Origin: Lecanosticta acicola
Taxonomy: Eukaryota; Ascomycota; Dothideomycetes; Mycosphaerellales; Mycosphaerellaceae
DNA length: 64,000 nt
Direction of reading: 5' to 3'
Assembly (NCBI GenBank): GCA_963674455.1
Contig: CAVMBE010000020.1
Span: 186,001-250,000, forward strand
The stretch's first letter is position 1, and every line of letters begins with the position of its first letter. The notes below the pieces were generated by a model that was not told where the DNA came from, did no database searches, and worked only from the letters and a program-made list of their open reading frames with translations. A program made the translations under genes and the position numbers. Below are positions 1-10,963 of this stretch, in pieces.

Positions 1-2373
1 GTGACAATCATCGTCAACAAGCCAACGACCGCCTCATCGTCGAGCCAGTTTGATGGCGCACCGGCCTCGCCGAGTTTGTTGAGGGATTCCAGAGACTTGC
101 CCTTCTTGTCGACCTGCGGCAGGATCTTGCCCAGGGTGTATCGGGTGATTTCCGCACCATCGGGGGTCTTCGCGACGACACGTGTGCGATCTGTGATCTG
201 CATCACTTTCGAGACCTCATCCTCCCACTTCTCACTGAGCGTCTTGACGATTTTGTCTTTAAAGTCGACCTCCTCAAAGACTTCCGCTGCCTTTTCTGCA
301 GCCTTGCGCTCTTTCTCTTGTGCCTCCTTGCGTTGTCGCGACTCCTCTTCGGCCTCTTTCTGTGCCTGCTTCTTGAGCTTCTCCGTCTCCCCTGCGACAA
401 TCTCCTGCGCCTCCCGGACATGGCTGTCGTGGGCTCCATGGGTAGATGCTGCAGGGACAGATGCTTCCTCGGCTTCTGCAAGAACATCTCCCTTCCGGTC
501 CCGCTTCGCCATCCGATCGGCCTTGGCGAGTAATGCAGACGTTGTGTAGGGATTCTCGGCTCTGTGACCATGGTCTTCCTCCTGGAGACGGGCAACGCGC
601 TTGTTCTCTAGGTTGCGTGCCTGGCGCTGCATCTGCTCCTCGAGCAGTCTTCGCTTGGCGTCATTGGCCCGCTGCACAAGTTCGGCGTCAGAGGGCCGGT
701 TAGGGTTGCGCTTCTTTCCCTCGCGCTCTGCATCAGTCCAGTCGGGTTCCCACTCATTTCGGGGAACGGGCTCCTTGGTGTAATCCATAGTCCATGGATT
801 AAATGGCAGAGCGAGATCTTTCACGCGCGCTGCTTTGAAATCTGCAGGGGTCTTGGCTCGCCATGCCTCCTCACTGATTTTCGGAATGCGGCTGTTCCAG
901 TCGCGGCGCTTCGCTAGATCCTTTTCACGTCGAGCTTGCTCTTCGAGCCGAGCTTCCTTCTCTTCCTGTGTCTCACAGCTCTCATCAGCCTGTGCAGTTG
1001 CGGCAGAGCCCGGCAGGGTGCTCTCGTTTGGCCTATTGGGCCCGTCGGTTGTGGCATCTGAGTCACTTGAGCCAGGTCGGGAGTCTGGCGGAGTGTCAAG
1101 CGTTTGCTCTGCATCGGCCGTAGCCTGCTGCACTTGAGTGTCCTCTGTCGAGGGCAGAGCTAGGAAATCACCCGGCATGATGGCGTCTCCTGGCTGTGGC
1201 GATGGCGTGCTTCGAATCAGGTCTTCCAGGTCTTCCAGGTCTTCTATCGCGATCGCGCGGCGCTTGCGTCCAGTAGTGTCTGTTTCGACAGCAACAAGCT
1301 CGCGTTCCTTTGCGTCTTTTCGTAGGATGAAGACGTTGTAGAGGGGCTGCACTACCCACTGATACCAATACTGCCAGCCAGCGACAAGGATTCCACCGAT
1401 CTTGCGCACCGCTGTCTGTTCAGGCTGCTCTGGTGGTTGGGTGAAGTCTAGTGCCAGATCGGGATACAACTGAGTGGCGGTGGGCCTCGGAGGGGACCGT
1501 CTCAGTCTTGGCTGGAGAATCGGACGCTCCGATGATGTTTCCAGAAAGGATGGTGACTCCGGCAGAGATGGCGAGGTTGATCTCGATGGCGAATCCCGCT
1601 GCGATGATGAGGTCGGCTGCAGACTGATGGCTCTAGGTGGAAAGAGCTTGGGAGCGCTGAGGTCGATTGAAAGATCAGGCTTTCGTGAGCGTGAGTGAGA
1701 GCGTGAGAGTTGGGATGAGAATTTGGAGAGCAGCTCTGCAGTCTCCTTGCGAGTGGGCTGTTTCTCAATGCCGCTGGGACTTTTGTAGCTGTGGTAGCCG
1801 TGTGTTGGGTGCGTGGGCTTGGATTGGCGTAGTGGTCGCTGCAACAGCTGCTTTCTATTGTTTGAGAAGTTAGCCAAAGTATTAGAGTAGGACGCGGGGA
1901 CACATTTACCTTCTGAGGTGCTCGTCATGAGCCTCCTGGTAGACTTGTTGACGCTCACTGGGTGGCGGTACGACCGGTCCCCGCACCCGGTAATCAGGCG
2001 TCTTCCTCGGCCGGTCAGTGCAGTGGTGTGCACTGTAGGGTAGCATGCGCTGCTTCAAGAGCGATTTGGATTGACGTTGATAGACGGGGATTTTGTTGCG
2101 TGGGGGACTGAAGTGGACGCTCTTGTGTTGGCCTGGAGCTAGTTCGCGTTGCTGTTCCTGGAATTCGTCGTATGTGCGCTTTCCGCCATTGGTTTCGAAG
2201 ACGTGGTGCTGGTCGTATTTGTCCGGGGTGCGGGTGCGCGGAGGTGACCAGCGAGCTTCTGCTGGGGAGGGGGTGGAGGGACGCGGTGCGGCCGCCGCGG
2301 ACTGCTGAGGGGGTGGTGTACGTGGTGGACTGCGAGTCGCTGGAGGGTAGTCGTCCAGCTCCATGTAGTCCAT
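1..2373 (-). CDS. Ulp1-like SUMO protease, 3' end cut by window edge
   Basis: Two exons are visible: 2373..1910 and 1854..1, joined across a 55-nt intron (1909..1855) with GTAAAT donor, GGCTAAC branch and AATAG acceptor. The first 772 residues are present. The N-terminal half is disordered and rich in Pro, Ser and Arg. A Glu/Lys/Ala-rich coiled-coil stretch follows (about residues 610-700). The last visible residues, APSNWLDDEAVVGLLTMIV, match the start of the Ulp1 C48 peptidase domain (usual motif WLND/DEV). The catalytic His, Asp and Cys lie outside the window. Known members process SUMO precursors and remove SUMO from targets, often at the nuclear pore. The start MDYMELDD at 2373 was chosen because the longer frame upstream is low-complexity 5' sequence. 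A 9-bp unit (gaagacctg on the coding strand) occurs three times around 1218-1246 and encodes EDL repeats. The family call is firm; catalytic competence cannot be judged. Confidence 0.82.
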
Positions 2374-2411
2374 GGTGGAGGGTGGAGGGTGGAGGGTGGT
2401 GGGGTGTGGGG
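2373..2411 (+). repeat. (GGTGGAG)n repeat with G-quadruplex potential beside a start codon
   Basis: G-runs at 2380-2382, 2387-2389, 2394-2396, 2401-2404 and 2408-2411 are separated by loops of 3 or 4 bases (TGGA, TGGA, TGGT, TGT). This satisfies the usual G3+N1-7 pattern. The run begins directly upstream of the Ulp1-like ATG and lies on its template strand, so the transcript carries the C-rich complement in its 5' leader. Confidence 0.75.
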
Positions 2412-3182
2412 TGTTTCGATGATGGATGTGATATGATGGAGTTTGTCGGTGCGTGTCGAGTAGTGTGTGGAGGTGTTGGGTGGATGGAAAGTTTGGAGAG
2501 AACGCCGACCCGAGCTGCCCTGTCGCACTAAAGCTGCGGGCCGAGGGCGGGCTGTCCCGGCAAAACAAGCCGCTTCGGCGTAGATCCTGTCACTGCGAAC
2601 TCCTCAGTCCTAGCTCTGTATTGGGAAGGCGCGAAGAGGGCTGCCGTTGCCACAACACTGCGACCTGTCTGAAAAGAATTCCTCAGGCCAACACGACCGG
2701 TGCAGAGGCATGAAAGAGAGCATGAAATGACAAGATCAATGTCTTCGATAAGGTACATAGCTACGCTCGACCGCGCCAATGCGCCAGCCCTATGCACGGC
2801 CGAGGCTAAAAGCGGCAAGAACCTTAGGTCCCGTTGTTGAAACACCCGCCGTTCTGGGACGGACGGAGGGCCGTGCATCATTCCAGTCCATCAGCCTCAC
2901 CTCACTTCACTTCTCTACTCTTCTTCTTCCCCACTCAGTCGCCAATGCCACAATAGCTATTGTCCCCTCGACAATGTGAACTTTCCTCCATCCGGCGCAT
3001 ATGAACGTCTAGACATCAATTTTCTTCCAACCCATTGTTGTCCGCTCAATGCGCCGGATGCAGCCTTTATTTCACTCTGCCTGCCAGCCACCTGCAAGCC
3101 ATCTTCTTAATCGCACCACGACACACAACGTCTGTGACTTCGCAACATTTCCATTTCACACCGCGCACTACGGCCTGCCACC
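2374..3182. promoter_or_regulatory. Divergent promoter region between the Ulp1-like gene and the 3183 gene
   Basis: About 0.8 kb separates two divergent start codons. Next to the Ulp1-like start is a G-rich repeat on the plus strand (listed separately). The last 250 bases before 3183 are C/T-rich, as is common in filamentous fungal 5' leaders. No other gene is supported here. Confidence 0.5.
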
Positions 3183-4604
3183 ATGACCTTCTTCAAGCGC
3201 CTGTCGGATGGTTTCTGGTCCTATGTCTCGCCTCGCAAGGCCAACAGCGCCGCGGCCACGCCCCTCCCCACGCCGCAAACCGATCCGCCTGCATTCCAGA
3301 AACCTGCAATTCCGCGTCTGAGTCCAATGAAGCGGCGTTCAAGTCTCAGTGCATCGATTCGGGACATCTCGCGACATGCTCGGTCTATGAGTCCGGGGGA
3401 GAGGATTGGCAACTGGCGCGTGCGATCATCATCGAGCCAGGCAAGCTCCAAATTCGTGGGCGGTAAGAGAAAGAGAGAGTATGCAATCGAGAGCCCCAGC
3501 GCAGGTCGCATGGGCAAGCTACGCAGGGTAGACAGAGACAGCAGCGCCAACCACGGGTACGACGACTACATCGACCAACAGACAGTCCTCCACGAAGATG
3601 ACGATAGCAGAGCCACTAGCTCCCTCCGCCATGCGTCCGGAAGTCCGCGTTTCCCAAGGTATAAGTCTCCAACGCTGGACGAGTATGCCGAGGAAGAGGA
3701 CGCCACGTCTGTCGGCAACACCCTCGTTGTCAGCGAGAACCAGGAGTACACGCCCGCCACACGCCGCGTCGTCGACATTCCGGAGGAGTCTGCATTACCC
3801 AACATTGACGAAGACGAACTCCGTGCGAAAGGCTACGATGATGACTACATCAGTCTCATCCGGCGGATCGCGCTGCGGGGACACGAGCCACTGCTACCGT
3901 CATTCCTCCGTCTCGACCACAAGTTCTTTCCGGATGCCCTCTTCGAGGAGACCGACGATGCTTTCATCACAAGCGTTCGCGGAGAGCACTTCAAGGCTGG
4001 CAAGGCTCTCGATAGGCTTATAGACCTGGGCGGAAGAGTGCGCGATCGCATCGAGACGCAGAGTAAAGTGGCGCCAGAACAGCAAGTTAAGCGTCACATG
4101 GAGAAGTACATCAAGTGGGCCATGGAAGACGCCGGATTCGATGACCGCACGAGAATCCCCATCCTCGCCATGGAATTCCAACCCGCTGGCACCGAAGCTG
4201 CCATTCTCAAGGCAAACGCCCTGAAGAAGTGCAAGCGCCTAGCGAGCCGGTACCGCGAGGCTTTGCGCGTGAAGCAATCGGTCGAATTCTCTCCGGTATC
4301 GCTTTCCTCCCGCAGTACTCTGCTCTCATGCCCGCTGCCAACCTTCTACGCCCTCGTCGCTTCGCATCAAGTCGTCGCCATCATGGCCTATCGGCCCGAC
4401 TCGGAGATCCAGGAACTGAATCCCATGGCCTTCTTCAATTTCAAGGAGCGCAATTACGATGTCTGGAATGCACTTGCCCTCGCTATCCTCGTCAACCACG
4501 TGCGTAATGTGCACCAGCGGATCGCGGACGAGACGGGCTTGGGGCTGAAAGAAGGACTTTCTGATGATGAGATCGATAGGATGGCATCTGACCCAGATGC
4601 ATAA
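3183..4604 (+). CDS. Conserved fungal protein of unknown function, 473 aa
   Basis: A single uninterrupted reading frame begins at ATG 3183 in the context CCACCATGA. Residues 1 to about 180 are Ser/Arg/Pro-rich and basic, with SP-type sites, look disordered and could carry a nuclear localisation signal (KRKR near 97). Residues about 205-473 look folded, with alternating helical segments and few low-complexity tracts (for example AKGYDDDYISLIRRIALRG and FNFKERNYDVWNALALAILV). I do not recognise a named domain. It is divergent from the Ulp1-like gene and may share its promoter region. Length, composition and codon use suggest a real gene; no function is assigned. Confidence 0.8.
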   Translation: MTFFKRLSDGFWSYVSPRKANSAAATPLPTPQTDPPAFQKPAIPRLSPMKRRSSLSASIRDISRHARSMSPGERIGNWRVRSSSSQASSKFVGGKRKREYAIESPSAGRMGKLRRVDRDSSANHGYDDYIDQQTVLHEDDDSRATSSLRHASGSPRFPRYKSPTLDEYAEEEDATSVGNTLVVSENQEYTPATRRVVDIPEESALPNIDEDELRAKGYDDDYISLIRRIALRGHEPLLPSFLRLDHKFFPDALFEETDDAFITSVRGEHFKAGKALDRLIDLGGRVRDRIETQSKVAPEQQVKRHMEKYIKWAMEDAGFDDRTRIPILAMEFQPAGTEAAILKANALKKCKRLASRYREALRVKQSVEFSPVSLSSRSTLLSCPLPTFYALVASHQVVAIMAYRPDSEIQELNPMAFFNFKERNYDVWNALALAILVNHVRNVHQRIADETGLGLKEGLSDDEIDRMASDPDA

Positions 4605-6201
4605 GAGCGAGATCGAAGGAATGGGGTCAGGTCGCGAGTTCGACGTGTTCCTTGTGTTGTTTTGATTGGTGTGCGTGCAAATACTGAGACGATTACATGC
4701 TGATGATATACCACTTTTCCAACGCGCGACAGAATGAGATGGACGGACGGACGGATGTTTGCATGGCTGCGGCGTATATGTCACTTTTGTTCTTGGTAGC
4801 GAGTTAGATACCCGGATTGCCCGCCTCCGCCGCGCAATGTCATTTATGATGCTTTTACTTATTTCCGGTCTGCGTCATTGTCTCGTTTTACTCTTTCTTA
4901 CGTTTCTTCCATCGAAGAGCGCGATTGCTGCTGCTGCTGCTGCCTCTGATCTCGCTCTACATGTACCTTACCTTGGTGCTGCGTGCGTGCGGGCTTGGGC
5001 TTGGGGATCTTCACGTCAATTTTTATTACTCTCTGCTAAGATGCTTTGATTTTCTCCACTCATATTCATGACATGGACGTGGATATGGACATCGATATCG
5101 ACATGGATATGGATATGGATATGGATATGGGGACTGCCGCCACCTTTTATTGGAGCTGAGCCGAGCTGCATCCGCATCCGCAGTCTTCGATCCCGATCAC
5201 GAGTGGCTTTCAAGCTGACACACAGATTCTGGTGCCAATGTCCTTCACTGGCAGCGGCCCGATGAAGCCGGCCGACTGGCAGTAAATGACGTGAGATCGA
5301 AACCTGCAGTCTTGTACTGCGGGAGGTCGCACGGGATCGACAGCAGCAGTACGACACTTCGAACGGAGGAGAGAGACCTTTTCTCTTGCGAATGCGATTG
5401 CGATGGAGGTGAGCTGTGTTAGATAAATAGACTGCAGTTCTCGATCGAAACGTGAACTATTAATATAATCATTCAGTCTGTCTGGCTTCAATTCAAAGAT
5501 CAAAGATCAAAATCAGGACGACGATGGGCTTAATGGTTGCTGTCTGAGGTGGACGTCGCGAGGAGGAGGGGGGCGTAAAGATTCGCGTAAGAGGAGTCGG
5601 AGCACGACCAACCAACCGGGCGATTTCAGAAGTGAGAGAGAGAGAGAGATACGATATCTTGGATGAAAAGGAATCTAGACGTTTGCTTCCGGCAGATCTA
5701 TCGATCGAGTAGATAGACGCGCGGTAGGTGGCGAGTGGGAGATCAGCCTGCCTGGTGATGGGGAATGCCATGACCGGCTCTTGCGAATGAAAACTAGAAT
5801 GGTAGAATGGTGATTGGAAGCGAGAAGGGATGGTCTTGGAATGGACAGCTCAGCGACGGAATGAAGACTTTGTGGATTCTTGGAGTAGACGCTGTTTTTA
5901 CGGTGCAGAAGGTCAATACGTGTACAAACGCTTCTGGTGGGCGTGGCGTTGATGACGACGACGACGGCTTGCTGCGTATCTACGAGAGGCTGGAGGTGCT
6001 TGGAAGTCACGGCACCTGTAGAGTCAGAATGCATAATCCCTTCTCGAAGAATGGAAAGCGAAGGCTCTATATCATGATCGGGTGGCTATGCCTCTCCCCA
6101 AGAGAAGCCAGAACCACCGCAATCCGACAAAAAATTCCAATCGACACAGCCGAGCCCACCCATGCAAAGCTGATGATCGTAGCAGCCCGTCAAAACTCAC
6201 G
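4605..6201. other. Intergenic region with simple repeats, no supported gene
   Basis: This 1.6-kb space lies between the 3' ends of two convergent genes. It contains a GATATG-type repeat (5071-5131), a short (GA)n tract near 5634-5649 and several short frames with no recognisable content. I find no supported coding sequence. Confidence 0.6.
5071..5131 (+). repeat. Degenerate GGATAT/GACATG hexanucleotide microsatellite
   Basis: Repeats of six bases (GACATG, GATATG, GATATC variants) run for about 60 bases. They end in four perfect GGATAT units at 5105-5128. The tract lies in non-coding DNA between convergent genes. Confidence 0.85.
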
Positions 6202-8269
6202 CTACAATTTCCCGCGATTCAGAAACCTCACCGGCAAATCCACAAACCTCGCCCTCAGATACTCGGCCACATTCTTGCCCAAGAAATCATAGGAAGACGA
6301 ACAACTCACCCCGCGATCCAGATGGTCGTGGAGGAGGAAATGCACGGCGAGCAGGTTGGGGAATTCGCAGCGGTCCTGTAGTTGCATTCCGAACATGAAT
6401 TAGTAAAGAGTTTTCAACCTCTTTTTCGTTTAGAAAGGGGGGGGACGCGTGAACTGACGATTTTCTTGCCTGCTTTATACTCTTCTCCGAGGAGTTTCTG
6501 GATGGTATCGATGGACAGGAGAGAACGTAGCCATTCCCATTCATCCCGATTACGGACCCAGAATCCTACATTTGCGTTGGAGCCTTTATCTCCGGAGCGG
6601 GCGTGTACGATCCAACCTAAGGGCCCTCTCACCGTCTGCCCAAAATCTGTACTCTTCACATTCCTTGCGGACGGCTCGCTGGGTTGTTGAGCAGGATACA
6701 TTTTCGTCTCCGGAGGCGGTGGGATTTCTATTTCCGCTCCATCCCAGAGATGAGTTTGATGTTGCACATCTGCTTGTGGGAGCAGAGTCACATAGTATTC
6801 GTAGATGGGTTTCGGGAAACCTTGTCGACTATCTAGATGGAACGTCGCACCGGGGTATCCGGACATTATGAGGTCGATGATGGGACGGAGGAATTTGTTC
6901 GTGGCAAGTTCTTTTTCTTTTCGGGCTTGCACGAGGATTCGAAAGTCTACGGTTGCTGCGTTTTGGTTTGGGGGATCGGGAGCTGCGGCGCCATTCAGAG
7001 TGAAATCGAAGCGTGTGTAATTCTGGGAGTAGGGTTTCAAGGCATGGCGGATTTGGGCTTCCATCATTCTGGCTTTGGGTTCGATGTCGAGACCTGTCAG
7101 GAACCAGTGCATCTCGGCTTGATAGCCTCCTTTTGCGGTGAGGCCGATTTTGGTGGTTGATGGTGGCAGGTCGCCTTTTACGCCTCGCAATGCTACGCGG
7201 TCTCGGCCAATTTGTTCGAACCAGAGATCGTCTAGGATGGCGGTGACGTCGGAGTTGAAATACCAAGGTCCTTGGATTTCGTAGAGTAATTGTGAAGAAC
7301 AGGTCTGCGTGCTTACTTCTCCTCCACCCCATGTACCCTTCGTAATGACAACTTGTCCGGACCGTGAGATTTCTGCGATAGGGTAGCCGATATCGTGCCA
7401 GCCTTTCTGTTCGAGGCTTTTGAAGCCGGAGAAGTTTCCGCCGCAGACGTAGTTGCTGCATTCGATCATGTGGCCTGCTACAAATGCGTTTGCGAGTTCG
7501 TGGATTTGGGACCTGTTCCAGCCGTGCCACCAGTATGCGGCTCCTATCACAGGGCTGGCGTCCGATACTCTGCCGCAGACTACGATGTCTGCTCCTCGTG
7601 CAAAAGCTTCTGCTATCCCGAGCCCTCCGAGATAGGCTTGTGCGTATACCGGTTCAAACTTCCAGTCATCTAATACTTCGCCGGTAGAGAGGTTTTCGAA
7701 TTTGCTTCTCTTCTCTGCTCTTGCTTTCTGCACGGCGGGGAAGACTTCATCTCCGCTGACCCAGGCTACTTTCAAATCGAGATTTTTGGCTTTGCACATC
7801 TTCGTAACGGCGGCGTGGAGGCGTTGCGTATCGGATGCTCCGGCATTCACTGCTACTTTGATCCCATGCTTGGCGATGTCGGGCAGGGCAGGTTCGAGGG
7901 CTTCGAGGAAGGTCGGTTCGTAGGCTTCGCTGACAGACGTGTGTGCGAGATCGTATGTCGAGACGGTGGAGTTCGGGGATGCTTTCGAGCTTTCTGACTT
8001 CATGATACCTCTCGCAGCTGTGATAGCCATTCAGTTGAAGGGAGAGAGAGGGCGTGTGGTGCTGATGTACTCATGTTTGCCTCGCTCATCCAATCACCGA
8101 TGATCACATCCACAGGGTCGTCGGGATGGTTCGCTGCAAAAGTGGCGAGCGCATGCCGGCGGTCTGATACGGAGCCGGAAGCACCTAGACATTATCAGCA
8201 TGATATTTCTGGAATTGGGCACGAAGATGTACCTGCTATGCGAATCGGTCTGGTCGAATCTGCTGCCAT
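6202..8269 (-). CDS. DUF1446 / AtuA-like family protein, 627 aa
   Basis: Four exons: 8269..8233, 8184..8071, 8017..6459 and 6375..6202, with introns of 48, 53 and 83 nt. The N-terminus MAADSTRPIRIAG leads into the DUF1446 (acyclic terpene utilisation AtuA-like) domain. It carries IIGDWMSEANMTARG, FLEALEPALP, VAVNAGASDT and GADIVVCGRVSDAS. The C-terminal small domain has GPLGWIVHARSGDKGSNANVG and HFLLHDHLDRGVS. The second intron was placed so that the conserved NMTARG motif is rebuilt across the junction. Bacterial AtuA acts in acyclic terpene catabolism; the fungal reaction is not established. The protein ends RGKL, loosely like a peroxisomal PTS1 but without the usual S/A/C at -3. It lies head-to-tail with a sugar porter, but co-function is only a guess. 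Confidence 0.88.
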
Positions 8270-9010
8270 TGTTGAGTATTCCAGAGGACTTCCTAGGCAA
8301 GGCAGCTCTCTCGACATGATCGTAGCGTTCCCAGAGAGGAGAGAGTATGAAATCAGATTCTCATCGCGAGCTACCTACTCATATCGAGCTGTCATGTTGC
8401 GAGGATTACCGAAGTCAATTGCGGAGTCGGAGAGCTCGACCGAGGATCTGCACGTAATACACGTGACTGTCATTCTTTAAGACAATTGACGACTCTCGGA
8501 CGGATTGCAGAAATGGCAATGAGAAATAGAGTGAGAGAGTTTGTTGTCGATGAGGATGAAGAAGAGAATGTGAAGGGAGCAACATGAAGTGTGGTTCGGA
8601 TGAGCAAAGGAAGGTCGAGCTTAGACTTGCCGAAGCTCGGTGAACACACATTTCTCCTTTTCTTTCCACACTCTATTTGCTTCTGACAAGTACATACCAC
8701 CTACACCACCGTCAACTTCATTGAGAGATATCGACCGCTATCGTCTTCGATCAGAGATGTATACTTGTACTGCCTCTTATCCCTTGCCTTCTCATCGGGT
8801 CATCCACCATGTTAGACCCTCTGCATCTCCTGCAGCGAAGCTAGGTCGACAGATTCTGCTTCGGGATATCAATCAAGGAGTCCTCGATGTTTTGCCTGAA
8901 GTGAGGTCAAGAGTACAATGATACATGTGTTTGTCCAGCCATATGGATGTTGCGGCCACAAGAAGAATTGAACTTTGGGACTCTCGTTCTGCAAGTGCTA
9001 CATCTAAAGC
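8270..9010. other. Intergenic, upstream of the DUF1446 gene
   Basis: About 740 bases lie between the DUF1446-gene start and the sugar-porter stop. They must hold the DUF1446 promoter and the porter terminator. No conserved frame or repeat is seen. Confidence 0.5.
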
Positions 9011-10963
9011 TTACTGCTTTGCCTCCACCAGTTCCTCGGATCCACCGTCAACTGCTTCGACTTTCTCATCCGAAGACTTCTCCCCTGGCTCTTCAGCACC
9101 AAGGAGCGCAGCGAGACCAATGTCTCTCTCAATCTTCGCCTTCAGCTGCAGATCTGCGTGCGCGAAACCAACTTCGCCGAACAGCTCGTCCATCTCCTCT
9201 AGCGTGCGGCCTTTGGTCTCAGGGACCATGAAGATGACCCAGATGACGCCAATGGTTGTGACGCATCCGAAGAAGATGAATGTGCCAAAGTCGCTGGCGG
9301 CGATGAACGGTGAGGTAGATATACCCACTGCATCATCACAAGTCAGTCCCGAGGCCGTCAAGAAGCGAGGCGTCGCTTACCAGCAAAGTTATTCAACCAA
9401 TTGGCGCTTCCTCCCAAGCTGACACCCTTGGCTCGCATACTCAAGGGGAAGACCTCACTCACGACGATCCACGCAACCTGCAAGCCGGAATGTCAGCTGA
9501 TGTCTCCCGCACAATATACGGTTCCGCTTACCGGGCCCCAGCTGTACGCAAAGTTGCCCACGAAGATCCAGATGAAGACGATCGCGACCCATCCAGCGGC
9601 TCTGTGCTGCGGCCACGAGTCGTCGAAACTGCCGATCAGAGCAGCGACGATGAAGTGGCAGATTGCCATTCCAATGCCACCAGCGATGAGAATCGTCTTA
9701 CGTCCGAACTTGTCGACATAGAGGACGGCGGGGATAGTGAGCACGAATTCTAGAATGCCCACGACGCCCGTCGCGAGCAGCGAAGTGGTGTCGCCGGAGA
9801 GATTGAAGTCGTTGAAGATGAAAGGGGCGTAATAGTTGATGCTGGTAACAGACGTCAGTATGAACTTGGAGTAATATCTGAGGAGGCTTACGCATTGATG
9901 CCGTTCCATTGTTGGAATGTCATAGTCAAGCACGCCACCATGGAGCGCTTGAGCAGTGACTTGTTTGTCACGAGTGAAAGGTAATCGTAGAGGCCGATCA
10001 TGAAATTGCTCTTGAAAGTGCCATCCTGGTATTGCGGGTATTTTTCCTTGGACCGAGCGACTTCGAATTCTTTCAGGGCTTTGATCTCCAGAAACTCAAT
10101 CCGAACTCGCAGATCTTCCTTGCTGGCACTTCGCAATCTGGCCAAGGTTTCGAGGCATTCTTCTTCACGGCCACAGTTCATGAGGTGACGAGGCGACTGA
10201 GGCATGAACATCAGCATACCCGCCGCGAGGACGATTGCTGGCAAAAGTTGCAAGCAGACAGGAATCAGCCATGCCGCATCGGACTGGCTTGCTCCAGTAC
10301 CGCCGATGTAGTTGGTCCCGTATCCGATCCAGAAGGAGACCATGATTCCGAATGTGATCGCCAGCTGCTGCACGGCGACTAGCGCACCTCGTACTTCTGG
10401 CGGTGCAAGCTCAGCGTTGTACAAAGGTACAATCATACTCAGTGACCCGACACCGAGACCAGTGACGAAGCGACCACCCAACACATAGTCCTTGTTCTCT
10501 GTGCAAGCCTGGACGATCACACCGACGGCGAAGACGACACAAGCTATGACAGCGCAGAAGCGGCGGCCTACAGCGTCAGCTAGCCAGCCGTTGATGAGTG
10601 TGCCAACCCAAGCACCCAGCTCCAGAATGGAAGTGAGCAGTCCCTGTTGGATACCAGTCTCAGCAGCGAAGCCTTGGGTCCTTTGGACGAACGACGACAT
10701 GGTCAGGACTTGGGCAAACATTCCCTGGTTGTCTGCAAGTCTTGTCAGCTAGACCATCCGCAGTCGACACCGTTTCACCACTTACAGCCATAGACCAATC
10801 CTCCCAGCGAGGCGAAGAACGCAATCGCAGTCGTCTTGCCATTCGCAATGATGCCCTTCAGTCCCGATGGTCCAGCGAACTGGGCTCTCCTTGCAGAGAC
10901 ATCGATTGCTCCAGGCGCATGGTGAGGTGCAGGGACCGGATCTGCTCCGACGTGGCCTACCAT
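9011..10963 (-). CDS. MFS sugar porter, 580 aa
   Basis: Five exons: 10963..10786, 10732..9892, 9841..9532, 9477..9381 and 9327..9011, with introns of 50-54 nt, all GTAAG-type. Sugar-porter signatures occur in order: GLVYGYNQG in TM1, GRRFCAVI after TM2, RFVTGLGVGS in TM4, PQSPRHLMNCGREEE in the central loop, NGINAINYYAP in TM7 and PETKGRTLEEMDELFG after TM12. The length fits the family. It should sit in the plasma membrane and import a sugar or related polyol or acid (quinate-type carriers look similar); the substrate cannot be read from the sequence. The start at 10963 was chosen because upstream frame residues look like untranslated leader. The C-terminal tail is Glu/Lys-rich and cytosolic. 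Confidence 0.9.

Noticed and set aside
1..549. Plus-strand frame of 182 codons at the left edge
   Set aside because: It is antisense to the Ulp1-like coding frame, Ser/Arg/Ala-rich as antisense frames of Glu/Lys coding DNA are, and starts at GTG.
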